64,000 nt of DNA from NCBI GenBank assembly GCA_028280455.1, contig JANQLT010000027.1:1-64000 (forward strand). Reading direction: 5' to 3'. The DNA is from Kiloniellales bacterium. GTDB taxonomy: Bacteria; Pseudomonadota; Alphaproteobacteria; Kiloniellales; JAKSDN01. Positions 1 to 9,709 of the stretch are shown here, piece by piece. Under the pieces are notes generated by a model that saw nothing but the letters and a program-made list of their open reading frames with translations, did no database searches and had not been told where the DNA came from. Numbering within the stretch: position 1 is the stretch's first letter; every line of letters begins with the position of its first letter. A program made the position numbers and the translations under genes.

Positions 1-69
1 CGGCCCCCCAGGCCCCAAAACCATGGCCGCCGGATGGCACAAATTCAAAACCATGAGCCAAGGATGGAG

Positions 70-180
70 CCTCTCCCAAATGTGTGAATCTGCTAGCCCC
101 GCCGGGGGAGAGGGTTGCGCAGGCTTGGTGAGGCCAAAGGCCGAACCTAGCCGAAGCTGGGTGAGGGGGCAGGTCGTTTC
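70..180. repeat. Truncated copy of the CTCACCCGGCT-type palindromic repeat
   Basis: The right half matches the right half of the fuller copy at 43586-43790: a GGGAGAGGG core, then an AGGCTTGG segment, then the terminal GCCGAAGC(C/T)GGGTGAGGGG block. The left terminal arm seen at 43586 is missing here, so this is a degraded or half copy. Positions 1-69 hold no gene or motif that I can support. Confidence 0.6.
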
Positions 181-250
181 GATGTCGAAGACTGCCGCGA
201 CGCGCCGAGAGCGCCGGAGCAGTGACGATTCCGCTCGAGCAGGTAGTGCC

Positions 251-469
251 CTAGAAGAACACCTCTTCGTCGGACAGGACATCGGCGGCGAAGGCCTGGG
301 CGGCTCTGATGTCGTCGGCGGTCAGCTTGGGGTGGTCGCGAAGGACGTCTTCGACCGACATGCCGGCCGCCAGCTTTCGCAGGAGCTGTTCCACGGTGAT
401 CCGCGTGCCGCGGATGACCGGCTTGCCGAACATGATGTCGGGGTCGCTGACAATTCGCTCGTGTGCCAT
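251..469 (-). CDS. DUF433 domain protein (antitoxin-like)
   Basis: This is a 72-residue protein made up almost entirely of a DUF433 domain: an N-terminal RIVSDPDIMFGKPVIRGTRI segment followed by a helical region containing LRKLAAGMSVEDVLRDHPKL. DUF433 is a winged-helix-like family that is often paired with a DUF5615 PIN-like toxin directly downstream. No such partner is present: the 250 bp downstream contain no plausible reading frame and run into a palindromic repeat. It is therefore an orphan antitoxin-like gene or the remnant of a pair. The family call is firm, but its function as an antitoxin is only inferred. Confidence 0.8.
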   Translation of the reverse strand: MAHERIVSDPDIMFGKPVIRGTRITVEQLLRKLAAGMSVEDVLRDHPKLTADDIRAAQAFAADVLSDEEVFF

Positions 470-536
470 CTCGGTGTCCCGCTAGTGACGGGTCTGCGGT
501 CACGGGATAGGCCAGAAGCGGCGGACGAGACATAGC

Positions 537-567
537 AAAAGGCCCCGGGATCGCTCCCGGGGCCTTT
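537..567 (-). terminator. Rho-independent terminator of the Bax inhibitor gene
   Basis: A 13-bp near-perfect GC-rich stem (AAAGGCCCCGGGA paired with its complement) with a 4-nt loop is followed on the minus strand by a T run. It lies 24 bp beyond the stop codon of the Bax inhibitor-1 family gene. Confidence 0.85.
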
Positions 568-590
568 GCGTTTCGCGTCGGCGGTTGCGC

Positions 591-1316
591 TTACTCGCCG
601 CGCATCATGCCGATGATGTTGAGGATCCAGACGAACATGGTCACGAAGGCACCGTAGAGCAGGAAGGCGCCGAAGATCGACTTGCGCATGGCGACTTCGT
701 TGCCGTCGCCTTCGTAGTACATGTTCTTGATCTGCTGGGTCTCGTAGGCGGTCAGGCCGGCGAAGACGACGACCACGACGATCGAGAGGATCAGGTGGAA
801 GCCGGTGCTCTGCAGCAGGAACATGTTGACCAGCAGCGCGATCAGGATGCCGATCGTCGCCATGGCGAGGAAGCGGCCGATCGCCGAGAGGTCCTTCTTC
901 GTCGTGTAGCCGAGCAGGCTCATGCCGGCGAAGGCGCCGGCGGTGATGAAGAAGGCGCGGGCGATGTCGGCGCCGGTATAGGCGTAGAGGATCGGCGAGA
1001 GCAAGGCGCCCCAGAGCGCCGCGTAAACCCAGAAGCAGGCCTGCGCGGACATGACGCTGCCGTTCATCATGATGCGCGGCGCGAGAAAGCCCATGCCGAT
1101 GATGCCGACGAACAGCACCCACTTGAAGGGGCCAAGCGCGATGGCCTGCATGATCGCCGGGTTCATCGCCACCAGGAGCGAGACCGCGCCGGTGAAGGCG
1201 ACGCCGAGCGACATGTAGTTGTAGATGCCCAGCATGTATTTGCGCAGGCCGACGTCGATCTGCGCCGCCTCGGCCTGGGCGTGGGTCATCGTTCTACGAT
1301 CAGGTGCGATAGCCAT
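591..1316 (-). CDS. Bax inhibitor-1/YccA family membrane protein
   Basis: This is a 241-residue, very hydrophobic protein with about seven predicted membrane segments. It shows the family's spacing of helices and the late FAGLTAYETQQIKNMY segment with acidic and basic residues that is typical of BI-1 (TMBIM) proteins. The family forms pH-sensitive calcium-leak channels, or in bacteria interacts with membrane proteases. The start chosen is the ATG at 1316, followed by a short polar N-terminus and then the first helix. The gene stands alone, with its own promoter candidate and terminator. Its substrate cannot be read from sequence. Confidence 0.9.
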   Translation of the reverse strand: MAIAPDRRTMTHAQAEAAQIDVGLRKYMLGIYNYMSLGVAFTGAVSLLVAMNPAIMQAIALGPFKWVLFVGIIGMGFLAPRIMMNGSVMSAQACFWVYAALWGALLSPILYAYTGADIARAFFITAGAFAGMSLLGYTTKKDLSAIGRFLAMATIGILIALLVNMFLLQSTGFHLILSIVVVVVFAGLTAYETQQIKNMYYEGDGNEVAMRKSIFGAFLLYGAFVTMFVWILNIIGMMRGE

Positions 1317-1358
1317 TGGTCTTCCCGGTTCCCGATGGTTGACGGACTGCTTGCAGGG

Positions 1359-1387
1359 AATATTGGCCCAAGCGTGTTGCGAATCAA
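1359..1387 (-). promoter_or_regulatory. Candidate promoter of the Bax inhibitor gene
   Basis: On the minus strand a TTGATT -35-like hexamer (1382-1387) is separated by exactly 17 bp from an AATATT -10-like hexamer (1359-1364). This lies about 45 bp upstream of the start codon at 1316. It is a sequence match only. Confidence 0.4.
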
Positions 1388-1389
1388 GA

Positions 1390-1416
1390 AATTCTCCCCT
1401 TGAAAAGGGGAAAATT
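1390..1416 (-). terminator. Probable terminator of the ABC exporter operon
   Basis: An AT-flanked hairpin with a CCCCTT/AAGGGG core and an AATT(T/C) outer stem lies about 20 bp beyond the stop codon of the permease gene. A T-rich stretch follows on the minus strand. Confidence 0.6.
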
Positions 1417-1435
1417 CAGCGAGATGGCGAAATTT

Positions 1436-4011
1436 TCATTCGTTGCGCAGCAATGGCGCGGGCTTCTGGGACAGGGCCCGCCAGGTGCCGAGGAAGCCGA
1501 GCAGCGCCGTGGCCGCGACGGCTATGGTTAAGGTCGCCAGGGCGGCGGCCGGCAGCGCCGTGAAGCTCAGCTCCATGACCTCGGTGATGACGTAGCCCGC
1601 CGCCAGCGTGCCGAAGATCCCGGCCAGCAGGGCCGTCGCCAGGCCCAGCAGGGCGAACTCCAGCAGATAGCCGGCGGCGGTGGCGCTGCGCGTCGCGCCC
1701 AGGACCTTGAGCACGACGGCGTCGTAGATGCGCTGGCGCTGCCCCGCGGCGATGGCGCCGGCCAGGACCAGGACGCCGGCCAGCAGGGCCACGGCGGCGA
1801 CCGCCCGCACCGAGACCGCGACGCTCTCGATCACCTGGCTGAAGGTCTCGACGGCGTCGCGCACACGGATCGAGGAGATGTTGGCGAAGCGCTCGGTCAC
1901 CGCCTGCTGCAGGGCGGCCTCGGACTCCGGCGCGATCTTGACGGTGGCGATGTGGGTCTGCGGCGCCTTCTCCAGCAGGCCGGGCGAGAAGACCATGACG
2001 AAGTTGATGGTCAGGTTGGACCACTCGATCCGGCGCAGGTTGGCGATGGTAACCTCGACGTCGCGGCCCAGGATGTTGACCGACATCCGGTCGCCCGGGC
2101 CGATGCCCAGGAGCCGTCCGACCTCGTCGGACAGCGAGACCAGGGGCGGGCCGTCGTAGTCGGCCGGCCACCAGTCGCCGCGCGTCAGGAGCGAGTCCTC
2201 GGGCGGCTCGCGCGACCAGGTCAGGCCCCGGTCGCCGCGGAACACCCAGCCGATCTCGTTCGGCACGCTCAGCTCTTCGGCGGGCACGCCGTTGACCGCC
2301 GAGATGCGGCCGCGCAGCATCGGCACCCGGCGCAGCTCCTGGATGCCCGGCGTCGCCTGGACGACGCGCTCGAAGTCGGCCACCTGGTCCGGCTGGATGT
2401 CGATGAAGTAGAAGGCCGGCGCCTCCTCGGGCAGCGACTCCTCGACCCAGCCCGCCAAATTGCCCTCGATCTGGGCGATGGCGACCAGCACGGTCAGGCC
2501 GAGCCCGAGGGACAGGATCACGCCCGCGCTCGGCGCGCCCGGCCGATGCAGGTTGGCGATGGCCAGGCGCAGCGCCGTCCAGCGCACGCGCGGCGCGCGC
2601 TTGGCCAGGTCGATCAACGCCCGCGCCGCCAGGTGGAAGGCCAGCAGCACGGCGAAGGCGGCGGAGACGAAGGCCAGGGCCAGCCAGCGGTCGTCGGCGC
2701 TCCAGACCGCCAGGCCGCCGAGCGCCAGGCCGCAGAGCACGATGGCCAGGGCCGTGCCGGGCTCGACGCGGGCCCGGGCCTTGGCGACCCGGTCGCGGAA
2801 CAGGTGGGCCGCCGGCACGGCGCGGGCCCGCGCCAGGGGCCAGAGCGAGAAGGCGAAGGCGGTCAGCAGGCCGAAGGCGGCGCCCAAGGCCAGCGGGCCG
2901 GGATAGAAGCCCCAGGCGGCCTCGAAGCCGAAGATGCCGCTCAGCAGCTCGCCGATCGGCAGTGGCGCCAGGGCGCCCACGACCAGGCCGAGGGCGGTGC
3001 CGAGCAGCGCCAGGGCCAGGATCTGGATCAGATAGGCCTGGTGGATGAGCCGGCTCGGCGCGCCGAGGCACTTGAGGGTGGCGATGGTCCGCGCCCGGCC
3101 GTCGAGGTAGCCCTTCACCGCGTTGCCGATGCCGACGCCGCCGACCAGCAAGGTGGTCAGGCCGACCAGGGTGAGGAACTGGGTCAGCCGGCCGATGAAG
3201 CGCGCCAGGCCGGGCGCGGCTTCGTCGGTGGTGCGGATGCGCCAGCCGGCCTGCGGGAAGCGCTCGGCCAGGTCGGCCTGGAAGCCGTCCGGCGCGAGGC
3301 CTTCGGCCAGGCGCAGGCGGTAGTAGTAGCGGATCAGGCTGCCCGGCTGCTCGAGCCCGGTGTCCGCCAAGCTCTCGCGCGCCACCAGGATGCCCGGGCC
3401 GAGCACGAAGCCGCGGCTGGCCCGGTCCGGCTCGCTCTCGATCTCGGCGCGGACCTCGTATTCGATCTCGCCGATCTTGACGCCGTCGCCGAGCGACAGC
3501 CCGAGGCGGCCCAGCAGGCCGCGCTCCAGGGCGGCGCCCCAACGGCCGTCGCGCTGCGCCATGACCTCGGCCAAGGGCAGCGCCGGCTCGAGCGCGACCG
3601 CGCCGTAGAGCGGATGCAGGTCGTCGGCGGCGCGCAGCTCGACCAGCACGGCGGCCTGCGCGCCGCCCGGGTTGCGCGCCATGGTGCGCATGGCGACCAG
3701 CTCGGAGACCTGGCCCCGGCCGTCCAGATAGGCGCGTTCCTCGGTGCTGGCCGGCCGATGGGTCAGGCGCAGCTCGATCTCGCCGCCGAGGATCACCCGG
3801 CCGTTGGCGCGCAAGCCGTCGAGCAGGGCGTTGGCCACCGAGCCGACGCCGGCGATGGCGGCGACGCCCAGGGTCAGGCAAGCGACGAAGACCCGGAAGC
3901 CGACCAGGCCGCTGCGGAACTCGCGGCGTGCCAGGCGCAAGGCGAGGCCGAGGCCGGGCCGGCCCGGTGCCGCGGCGCGCGTCGCAGCACCCGTCGCCGC
4001 GAGCTCTGCCG

Positions 4012-4015
<4 letters not shown>
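1436..4015 (-). CDS. ABC transporter permease, FtsX-domain (YbbP-like)
   Basis: This is an 859-residue membrane protein with an N-terminal membrane segment (about residues 35-60, after LALRLARREFRSG), a long periplasmic domain, several central helices and a C-terminal FtsX block beginning near VAVSVRAVAAVALLAGVLVL. The size and double FtsX/MacB-like architecture match YbbP. This family, with its ATPase, is thought to extract or export hydrophobic molecules from the inner membrane. The GTG start overlaps the stop of the ATPase gene (GTGA), so the two are translationally coupled. The substrate is unknown. Confidence 0.88.
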
Positions 4016-4782
<767 letters not shown>

Positions 4783-4839
4783 CGGAAGCCGATCGATGGT
4801 TCGGGAGGCCGCGAGCGCTTCCGCCGCGCTGCAGGGCAT

Positions 4840-5140
4840 ATGGCTTCGAAGCTGCCCGATTCAAAGGGGCCGGCCGGAGCATCGGCGTAGCCGAGCCGCC
4901 CCGGGGCTGGCCCTTTCCGCATCGCGCTGCTGGCAAGACGGACTATCTGCGTGCCCGAGATTCACTAAGGGTAAACCCCAAAACAGCATATTACTAAAAG
5001 ACGAGATATCTGGTGCTAGAACAATGCTGGATAACCTTTGGACGGGATTGTGGTCCTTTTGCTCTCCATTTCGGCATATCTCCCTGAGAGTGAGGCCCCT
5101 CTCGGCGAGACATGGATAAGCGACGAGGCGCGCCGCTGAC
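4840..5140. other. Divergent intergenic region
   Basis: About 300 bp (360 bp if the ATPase starts at 4782) separate the leftward ABC ATPase from the rightward diguanylate cyclase. The segment around 4960-5060 is noticeably more AT-rich than its surroundings and probably carries both promoters. I see no convincing hexamer pair, repeat or small gene in it. Confidence 0.4.
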
Positions 5141-6103
5141 ATGGGCTCGATCCTGACCGGCTCGGCACTGGCCTTGGACTTCATCCACCGCGTCTTCGAA
5201 GCGGCTTGGATCATCGACGAGGACTCGAGGATCCTGTTCGCCAATCCCGCCGCCGAACGCCTGACCGGCTATGAGCGCGAGGAGCTCGTCGGACAGTGCC
5301 TTACCTTGCTGCTGCCGCCGGAGGTCGCCGCGAGGCACTGCGACATCATTCGCTCCTACTTCGCGCGCTCGGATCCACGATCCAGCGTCCTCGATACAGT
5401 GCGTGAGTTTACGGTCGTCAGCAAAGCCGGAGAGGTGATTCCGATCGAGTTGACGGCCTTTGAGCTGCCGCGAAACGATGGCGCGCGGCGGCTGGGGGCG
5501 CTCATGCACGACATCCGTGAACGGCGCGCGCTCCAGCAGCGTCAGAGCGAGCTGCTTCGCGAAATCTCGATCCAGGCGCGGACCGACGAGCTGACCGGGT
5601 TGCTCAACCGTCGCGCCCTCTTGGACCGCATCAAAGAGGCCAGGGGGCTGGTCGAGCGACACGCCCGTCCCGTCGTCGTCGCCATGGCCGATGTCGATCA
5701 GTTCAAGCAGGTCAACGACACCCACGGCCATGTCGCCGGTGATCGTGCGCTTCAGCACATTGCCCAGGTCATGCGCAGCAAGCTGCGGAGCGAGAACATC
5801 GTCGGTCGCTTGGGCGGCGACGAGTTCGGTTTGATGTTCCCGGAATGCGAAATTCCGCAGGCTTGGAAAGCGGCCGAAGAAGTTCGATCGGCGATCGAGA
5901 GAACGCCGTTGCAGGTCGCCGAGGACACGGCCGTGAGCCTCACGCTGTCCGTCGGGCTGGCGCCGCTGCTGCCGGGCCCCGAGCCGATCGAGCATGCCCT
6001 GCGGCGGGCTGATAGCGCCCTCTATGACGCCAAGGCGGCGGGCCGAGATCAGGTCATGGCCTACGGCGACGAAGACGCACCCGACCTCGCGCTGTCCCTC
6101 TGA
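5141..6103 (+). CDS. PAS-GGDEF diguanylate cyclase
   Basis: The protein has 320 residues: a PAS domain at about 10-125 (WIIDEDSRILFANPAAERLTG...) followed by a GGDEF domain at about 150-310 that starts with DELTGLLNRRALLD. The active-site GGDEF motif is intact (about residues 225-229), so it should make cyclic di-GMP from two GTP. The inhibitory I-site five residues before it reads RSEN instead of RxxD, so product inhibition is probably weak or absent. No membrane segment is seen, so it is likely a cytosolic sensor. It stands alone between oppositely oriented genes. Confidence 0.92.
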   Translation: MGSILTGSALALDFIHRVFEAAWIIDEDSRILFANPAAERLTGYEREELVGQCLTLLLPPEVAARHCDIIRSYFARSDPRSSVLDTVREFTVVSKAGEVIPIELTAFELPRNDGARRLGALMHDIRERRALQQRQSELLREISIQARTDELTGLLNRRALLDRIKEARGLVERHARPVVVAMADVDQFKQVNDTHGHVAGDRALQHIAQVMRSKLRSENIVGRLGGDEFGLMFPECEIPQAWKAAEEVRSAIERTPLQVAEDTAVSLTLSVGLAPLLPGPEPIEHALRRADSALYDAKAAGRDQVMAYGDEDAPDLALSL

Positions 6104-6158
6104 GCGCACAGAGCGTCGATTCGTCCCGTCGGGCGGCTTGCTCGCTTTCGGGCCGCAC

Positions 6159-7070
6159 TCAGTGCTTGCCGCCGTCGCCCTGGCAGGCGCCGAGGGAGGG
6201 CGAGACGGTGCGGGTCTCGAAGCTGCCGCCATCGATCGTCTCTACGCTGTCGGCGGTCTCCCGGATCTCTCCGGCGCGGCCGTCGCGGCGGCGCTGCCGG
6301 ACGATCTCGGCCAGGATCGAGAGGGCGATCTCCTCGGGGGTGACGGCGCCGAGGTCGAGGCCGGCCGGCGCGCGCAGGCCGTCGATCCGCTCCGGCGGCA
6401 GGCCCTGCTCGCGCATCGCCGCCTTCAGGCTCTCCGCCTTCTTGCGGCTGCCGACGAAGGCGCGGTAGGGCGCCTCGCGGGCGAGCGCCGCGGCCAGGGC
6501 CTCGCGGTCGCGCTTGCCCTGGGTCGCCACCACGATGGCGGCGTCGCTCTGCGCTGCCGCGCCGAGGTCGAAGCCCTCGATGCGGCCGGCCGCCTCGGGC
6601 GCGGCGGCCTGGTCCTCCGCCAGGGCGGCCAGGGTGACGGCGAAGCCGGCGCGGGCGCCGAGCGCGACCAGGGCGCGGGCGACCGGCGAGGCGCCGGCGA
6701 CGATCAGCGCCGGGCGCGGCAGGATCGGCTCGACGAAGACCTCGATGGTGCCGCCGCTCGGGCAGGCGTTGCGGTGCTGCTCGACGTCGGCCTCTTCGCC
6801 CGCCGCGGGCGCCTGCGGGTCCGGGCGAATGCGGATCAGGCGGGCGCGGCCGTCGGCGAGCGCCCGGGCGGCGGTCTTCTTCACCGCGCCGAGCGTGCAG
6901 CCGCCGCCGACCCAGCCGAGCAGCGCGCCGTCCGCCTGGACCAGCAGCTTGGCGCCGGGCTTGGCGGCGGTGGCGTCCTCGGTGCGCACCACGGTGGCCA
7001 GCGCGAAGGGCTGGCCGTCGCCCTTGAGGCGCGCCATGCGGTCGATCAGGTCTTCGCCGGTCTCGGTCAT
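6159..7070 (-). CDS. coxF: XdhC/CoxI family maturation protein (CoxF-like)
   Basis: This 303-residue protein has the N-terminal XdhC_CoxI motif GWVGGGCTLGAV and a C-terminal Rossmann domain (ALIVAGASPVARALVALG) ending in the family motif GLDLGAVTPEEIALSILAEI. XdhC-type proteins bind, sulfurate and insert the molybdenum cofactor into xanthine dehydrogenase-family enzymes; CoxF and CoxI do the equivalent for CO dehydrogenase. It is the last gene of the cox operon, 16 bp after coxE, which fits the CoxF position in known clusters. The C-terminal 40 residues are polar and poorly conserved. CoxI cannot be excluded as the better name. Confidence 0.85.
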   Translation of the reverse strand: MTETGEDLIDRMARLKGDGQPFALATVVRTEDATAAKPGAKLLVQADGALLGWVGGGCTLGAVKKTAARALADGRARLIRIRPDPQAPAAGEEADVEQHRNACPSGGTIEVFVEPILPRPALIVAGASPVARALVALGARAGFAVTLAALAEDQAAAPEAAGRIEGFDLGAAAQSDAAIVVATQGKRDREALAAALAREAPYRAFVGSRKKAESLKAAMREQGLPPERIDGLRAPAGLDLGAVTPEEIALSILAEIVRQRRRDGRAGEIRETADSVETIDGGSFETRTVSPSLGACQGDGGKH

Positions 7071-7086
7071 GGCTTCGCCGGATCGG

Positions 7087-8280
7087 TCATAGCTTGGCTA
7101 GGTAGGGCTCGAGGGCCGCCAGGCTCTGCAGGTTGTGCGCCGGGGCGAAGAGGTCGACGTGCGGCAGGGCGGCGGCCATGCCGGCGGCGGTGGGCTCGTA
7201 GTCGCGCCAGCCGATCATGGGGTTCAGCCAGACCACGCGGCGGACCCGCCGCTTGAGCCTGGCCATCTCCTCGGCGAGCCGCTCGGGCGGGCCCGTGTCG
7301 TAGCCGTCCGAGACGACGATCAGGGCTGTCCGCCGGTTGATCGCGCGGCGCGCGTGGTGCCGGTTGAAGGCGGCCAGGCTCTCGCCGATGCGCGTGCCGC
7401 CGGCCCAGCCTGAGGCCAGCAGCGACAGGCGCTCCAGGGCGCGCGCCGTGCTCTTCTCGCGCAGGGCCGGGCTGATGTGGACCAGCCGGGTGTGGAACAC
7501 GAAGGCCTCGGCCTCGCGGAAGTTGCCCAGCACGCCGCGCAGGAAGCGCAGGAAGAAGGCGCTGTAGAGCGACATGGAGCCGCTGGCGTCGAGGATCACG
7601 ACCAGGCGCAGCGGCTTCGGCCAGGGCTTCCGGTAGGCCAGCTTGAAGGGGCTGCCGCCGGTGGCGACGGAATTGTGGATCACCTTGCGCAGGTCGAGCC
7701 GCCGGCCGCGGCGGGACTTCTTCTCGCGCCGGGCCAGGCGGTAGCGCATGCGCGCGGCCAGGCGCTCGGTCAGCTCGTTGACCCGCGCCAGCTCGTCCGG
7801 GTCGTGGAGGTGGCGGACGTCGACCTGCTCGAGCGATTCGGCGGCGCTGGCCCCACCGCGCCGGCCCTCGCCGTCCTGCGCTTCCAGGCCCTCGCCGCGC
7901 TGGCTGCGCTGCGGCGGCCCGTGGGCGCCCGGCAGGTCGCCCGGCGCGCCGGCGTCGAGCCCGGCGCCGCGGCCGCCGGCCCGGCTGACCCGGGTCTCGT
8001 GCCGGGTGCCGATGCCCAGCCAGTAGAGGTCGAAGAGCTCGCCGAAGCGCCGCCACTCGCGCGGCGAGCCGCAGAGCAGCGTGCGCAGCGCGGCGCGCAG
8101 CGAGGCCGGCTCGTCGATCGGCTGGTCGCGCAGCACGCGGAAGGCGTCGGCCGACTCGCGCAGGCCGACCGGCAGGCCGTTGTCGCGCAGCAGATGCAGG
8201 AAGCCGAGCAGCCGGCGGGCCAGGTGGCCGCCGGCGCCGCCCGGGCCGCCCGGGCCAGGCATCTCGACGGCGACGTTCAT
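7087..8280 (-). CDS. coxE: CoxE-like VWA domain protein
   Basis: This is a 397-residue protein starting MNVAVEMPGPG, with a C-terminal von Willebrand A domain whose MIDAS motif reads DASGSMS and whose later motif is VSDGYDTG. The ATG overlaps the end of coxD (ATGA type). In Oligotropha, CoxE works with the AAA+ protein CoxD to introduce sulfur and copper into the Mo site of CO dehydrogenase. The linker at about residues 95-160 is Gly/Ala/Asp-rich. The gene lies between coxD and coxF, and the whole order supports the name. Confidence 0.9.
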   Translation of the reverse strand: MNVAVEMPGPGGPGGAGGHLARRLLGFLHLLRDNGLPVGLRESADAFRVLRDQPIDEPASLRAALRTLLCGSPREWRRFGELFDLYWLGIGTRHETRVSRAGGRGAGLDAGAPGDLPGAHGPPQRSQRGEGLEAQDGEGRRGGASAAESLEQVDVRHLHDPDELARVNELTERLAARMRYRLARREKKSRRGRRLDLRKVIHNSVATGGSPFKLAYRKPWPKPLRLVVILDASGSMSLYSAFFLRFLRGVLGNFREAEAFVFHTRLVHISPALREKSTARALERLSLLASGWAGGTRIGESLAAFNRHHARRAINRRTALIVVSDGYDTGPPERLAEEMARLKRRVRRVVWLNPMIGWRDYEPTAAGMAAALPHVDLFAPAHNLQSLAALEPYLAKL

Positions 8281-9185
8281 CCCGTCTTGCCGGCCAGCCG
8301 CTCGACCACCTCCCGGGTCACCGCGGCCTGGTCCTCGCGGGTCTTCAGCAGGCACAGCAAAGTCTCGTGGAGCTGCTCGGGCCGGTAGCGCAGGTCGACC
8401 ACCGCCAGGCCCATGAGCGCGGCGGCCCAGTCCAGGGTCTCGGCGACGCCGGGCACCTTCTGCAGGTCCTCCTTGCGCAGCGCCTGGACGAACTGCACGA
8501 CCTGGCGCGCCAGCGCCGCTTCGATGCCCGGCAGCCGCGCTTGCAGGATGCGCAGCTCCTTCTCCGGCTCGGGAAAGTCGACGTGGTGGTAGAGGCAGCG
8601 CCGGCGCAAGGCGTCGCTCAGCTCGCGCGTGCCGTTCGAGGTCAGGACGACGTAGGGAGTCGCCTTGGCGCCGATCGTGCCGAGCTCGGGGATCGAGATC
8701 TGGAAGTCGGACAGCACCTCCAGCAGGTAGGCCTCGAACTCCTCGTCGGCCCGGTCGATCTCGTCGATCAGCAGGACCGGTGCGCGCGCCTGGGAGATCG
8801 CCTTGAGCAGCGGCCGCTTGAGCAGGAAGCTCTCGTCGAAGACGTGACGCTCCTTCTCCTCCGCGGAACGGCCCTCGGACTCCCAGATCTTGATGGCGAG
8901 GAGCTGGCGCTGATAGTCCCACTCGTAGACCGCCGCGCTGGCATCCAGCCCCTCGTAGCACTGCAGGCGGATCAGCTCGGCGTCGAGCGCGCCGGCCAGC
9001 GCCTTGGCCACCTCGGTCTTGCCGACCCCGGCCTCGCCCTCGATCAGCAACGGCCGCTGCAATTGCTCCATCAAGCCTATGGCGGTGACGAGCTGGCCAT
9101 CGGCGATGTAGCCGGTTGTCGCGAGGGCTTGTTGCAGAGCGTCGCGGTCGGTGAGCGGGACTGGTTTGGGGTCTGTCACCCTCAC
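8277..9185 (-). CDS. coxD: MoxR-type AAA+ ATPase (CoxD)
   Basis: This MoxR-family ATPase has 302 residues, with Walker A GEAGVGKTE (about 50-58), Walker B LLIDEIDRAD and a sensor at VVLTSNGTREL. CoxD is a chaperone ATPase that partially unfolds apo-CoxL for assembly of the Mo/Cu site. No ATG is available. Two GTG codons, at 9185 and 9179, fit, preceded by GGGAGGGTGAG. Both this ribosome-binding-like stretch and the start lie inside the terminal arm of the palindromic repeat at 9176-9330, so the repeat appears to supply the translation start. The gene overlaps coxE by 4 bp. Confidence 0.9.
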   Translation of the reverse strand: MRVTDPKPVPLTDRDALQQALATTGYIADGQLVTAIGLMEQLQRPLLIEGEAGVGKTEVAKALAGALDAELIRLQCYEGLDASAAVYEWDYQRQLLAIKIWESEGRSAEEKERHVFDESFLLKRPLLKAISQARAPVLLIDEIDRADEEFEAYLLEVLSDFQISIPELGTIGAKATPYVVLTSNGTRELSDALRRRCLYHHVDFPEPEKELRILQARLPGIEAALARQVVQFVQALRKEDLQKVPGVAETLDWAAALMGLAVVDLRYRPEQLHETLLCLLKTREDQAAVTREVVERLAGKTG

Positions 9186-9330
9186 CCTCCCACGCGTCTC
9201 GCGACGCGCGGGCCCCTCCCTCTCCCCTCAAGGGAGAGGGAATGCATGCCGCGTCGACGGCGTTTTCTTCCCCTCTCCCTCGAGGGGAGAGGGAGGGGCC
9301 CATCGCGAAGCAATGGGAGGGTGAGGGTGA
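9176..9330. repeat. Palindromic repeat, left copy of the DUF559 unit (copy A)
   Basis: A 155-bp inverted-repeat structure. The ends read TCACCCTCACCCTCCCA and its complement, followed on each side by a small variable hairpin and then GGCCCCTCCCTCTCCCCTC. The centre carries GGGAGAGGG-type hairpins. Its left arm overlaps the start of coxD. Confidence 0.9.
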
Positions 9331-9361
9331 TGTGTTTCACGTTAGGTCTTCTTGTCTCACA

Positions 9362-9709
9362 ATGTCCGCCATGGCGATCAAGACTGAGCGTGCGCGACGC
9401 CTGCGCCGCGACTCGACCGATGCCGAGCAACTGCTTTGGCGCCACCTGAGAAACCGCACGGCGATCGGTGCCAAAATCCGCCGACAACACCCCGTCGGTC
9501 CCTATGTCGTCGATTTCGTCTGTCTGGAGAAGAACCTCATAATCGAGATCGATGGTGGGCAGCATGCTTCTGAGGTCGAGGCCGACAGCGCGCGCAGCGA
9601 CTGGTTGGCAAGCGAGGGCTACCATGTCCTGCGCTTCTGGAACAACGAGGTGCTGGCGCAGACCGAGGCTGTGCTGACGGCCATTCGAGACGCCCTGAAA
9701 TCGCGTTAG
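9362..9709 (+). CDS. DUF559 domain protein (restriction-endonuclease-like fold)
   Basis: This is a 115-residue protein starting MSAMAIKTERARRLRRDSTD (a second ATG lies three codons later). It carries the DUF559 signature: RLRRDSTDAEQLLWRHLRNR, then the PD-(D/E)xK-like core VVDFVCLEKNLIIEIDGGQH, then WLASEGYHVLRFWNNEV. DUF559 is related to Vsr-type mismatch endonucleases; its biological role is unsettled. The frame stays open upstream through the repeat, but the first conserved residue follows the ATG at 9362, so the longer version is a read-through of the repeat. It lies antisense to the cox operon and is tightly flanked by two repeat copies. Confidence 0.85.
   Translation: MSAMAIKTERARRLRRDSTDAEQLLWRHLRNRTAIGAKIRRQHPVGPYVVDFVCLEKNLIIEIDGGQHASEVEADSARSDWLASEGYHVLRFWNNEVLAQTEAVLTAIRDALKSR

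Noticed and set aside
147-250. DUF5615-type toxin gene downstream of DUF433
   Set aside because: None of the three frames gives a PIN-like start such as MKxLLDEN; the region runs into a repeat.
7087-9303. 738-codon frame fusing CoxE to an upstream segment
   Set aside because: The upstream 341 codons overlap coxD in another frame and have no similarity; coxE starts at 8280.
9242-9361. Longer N-terminus for the DUF559 protein starting at 9242
   Set aside because: It would be a translation of the repeat arm (PLPRGEREGP) and is unlike the conserved family start.
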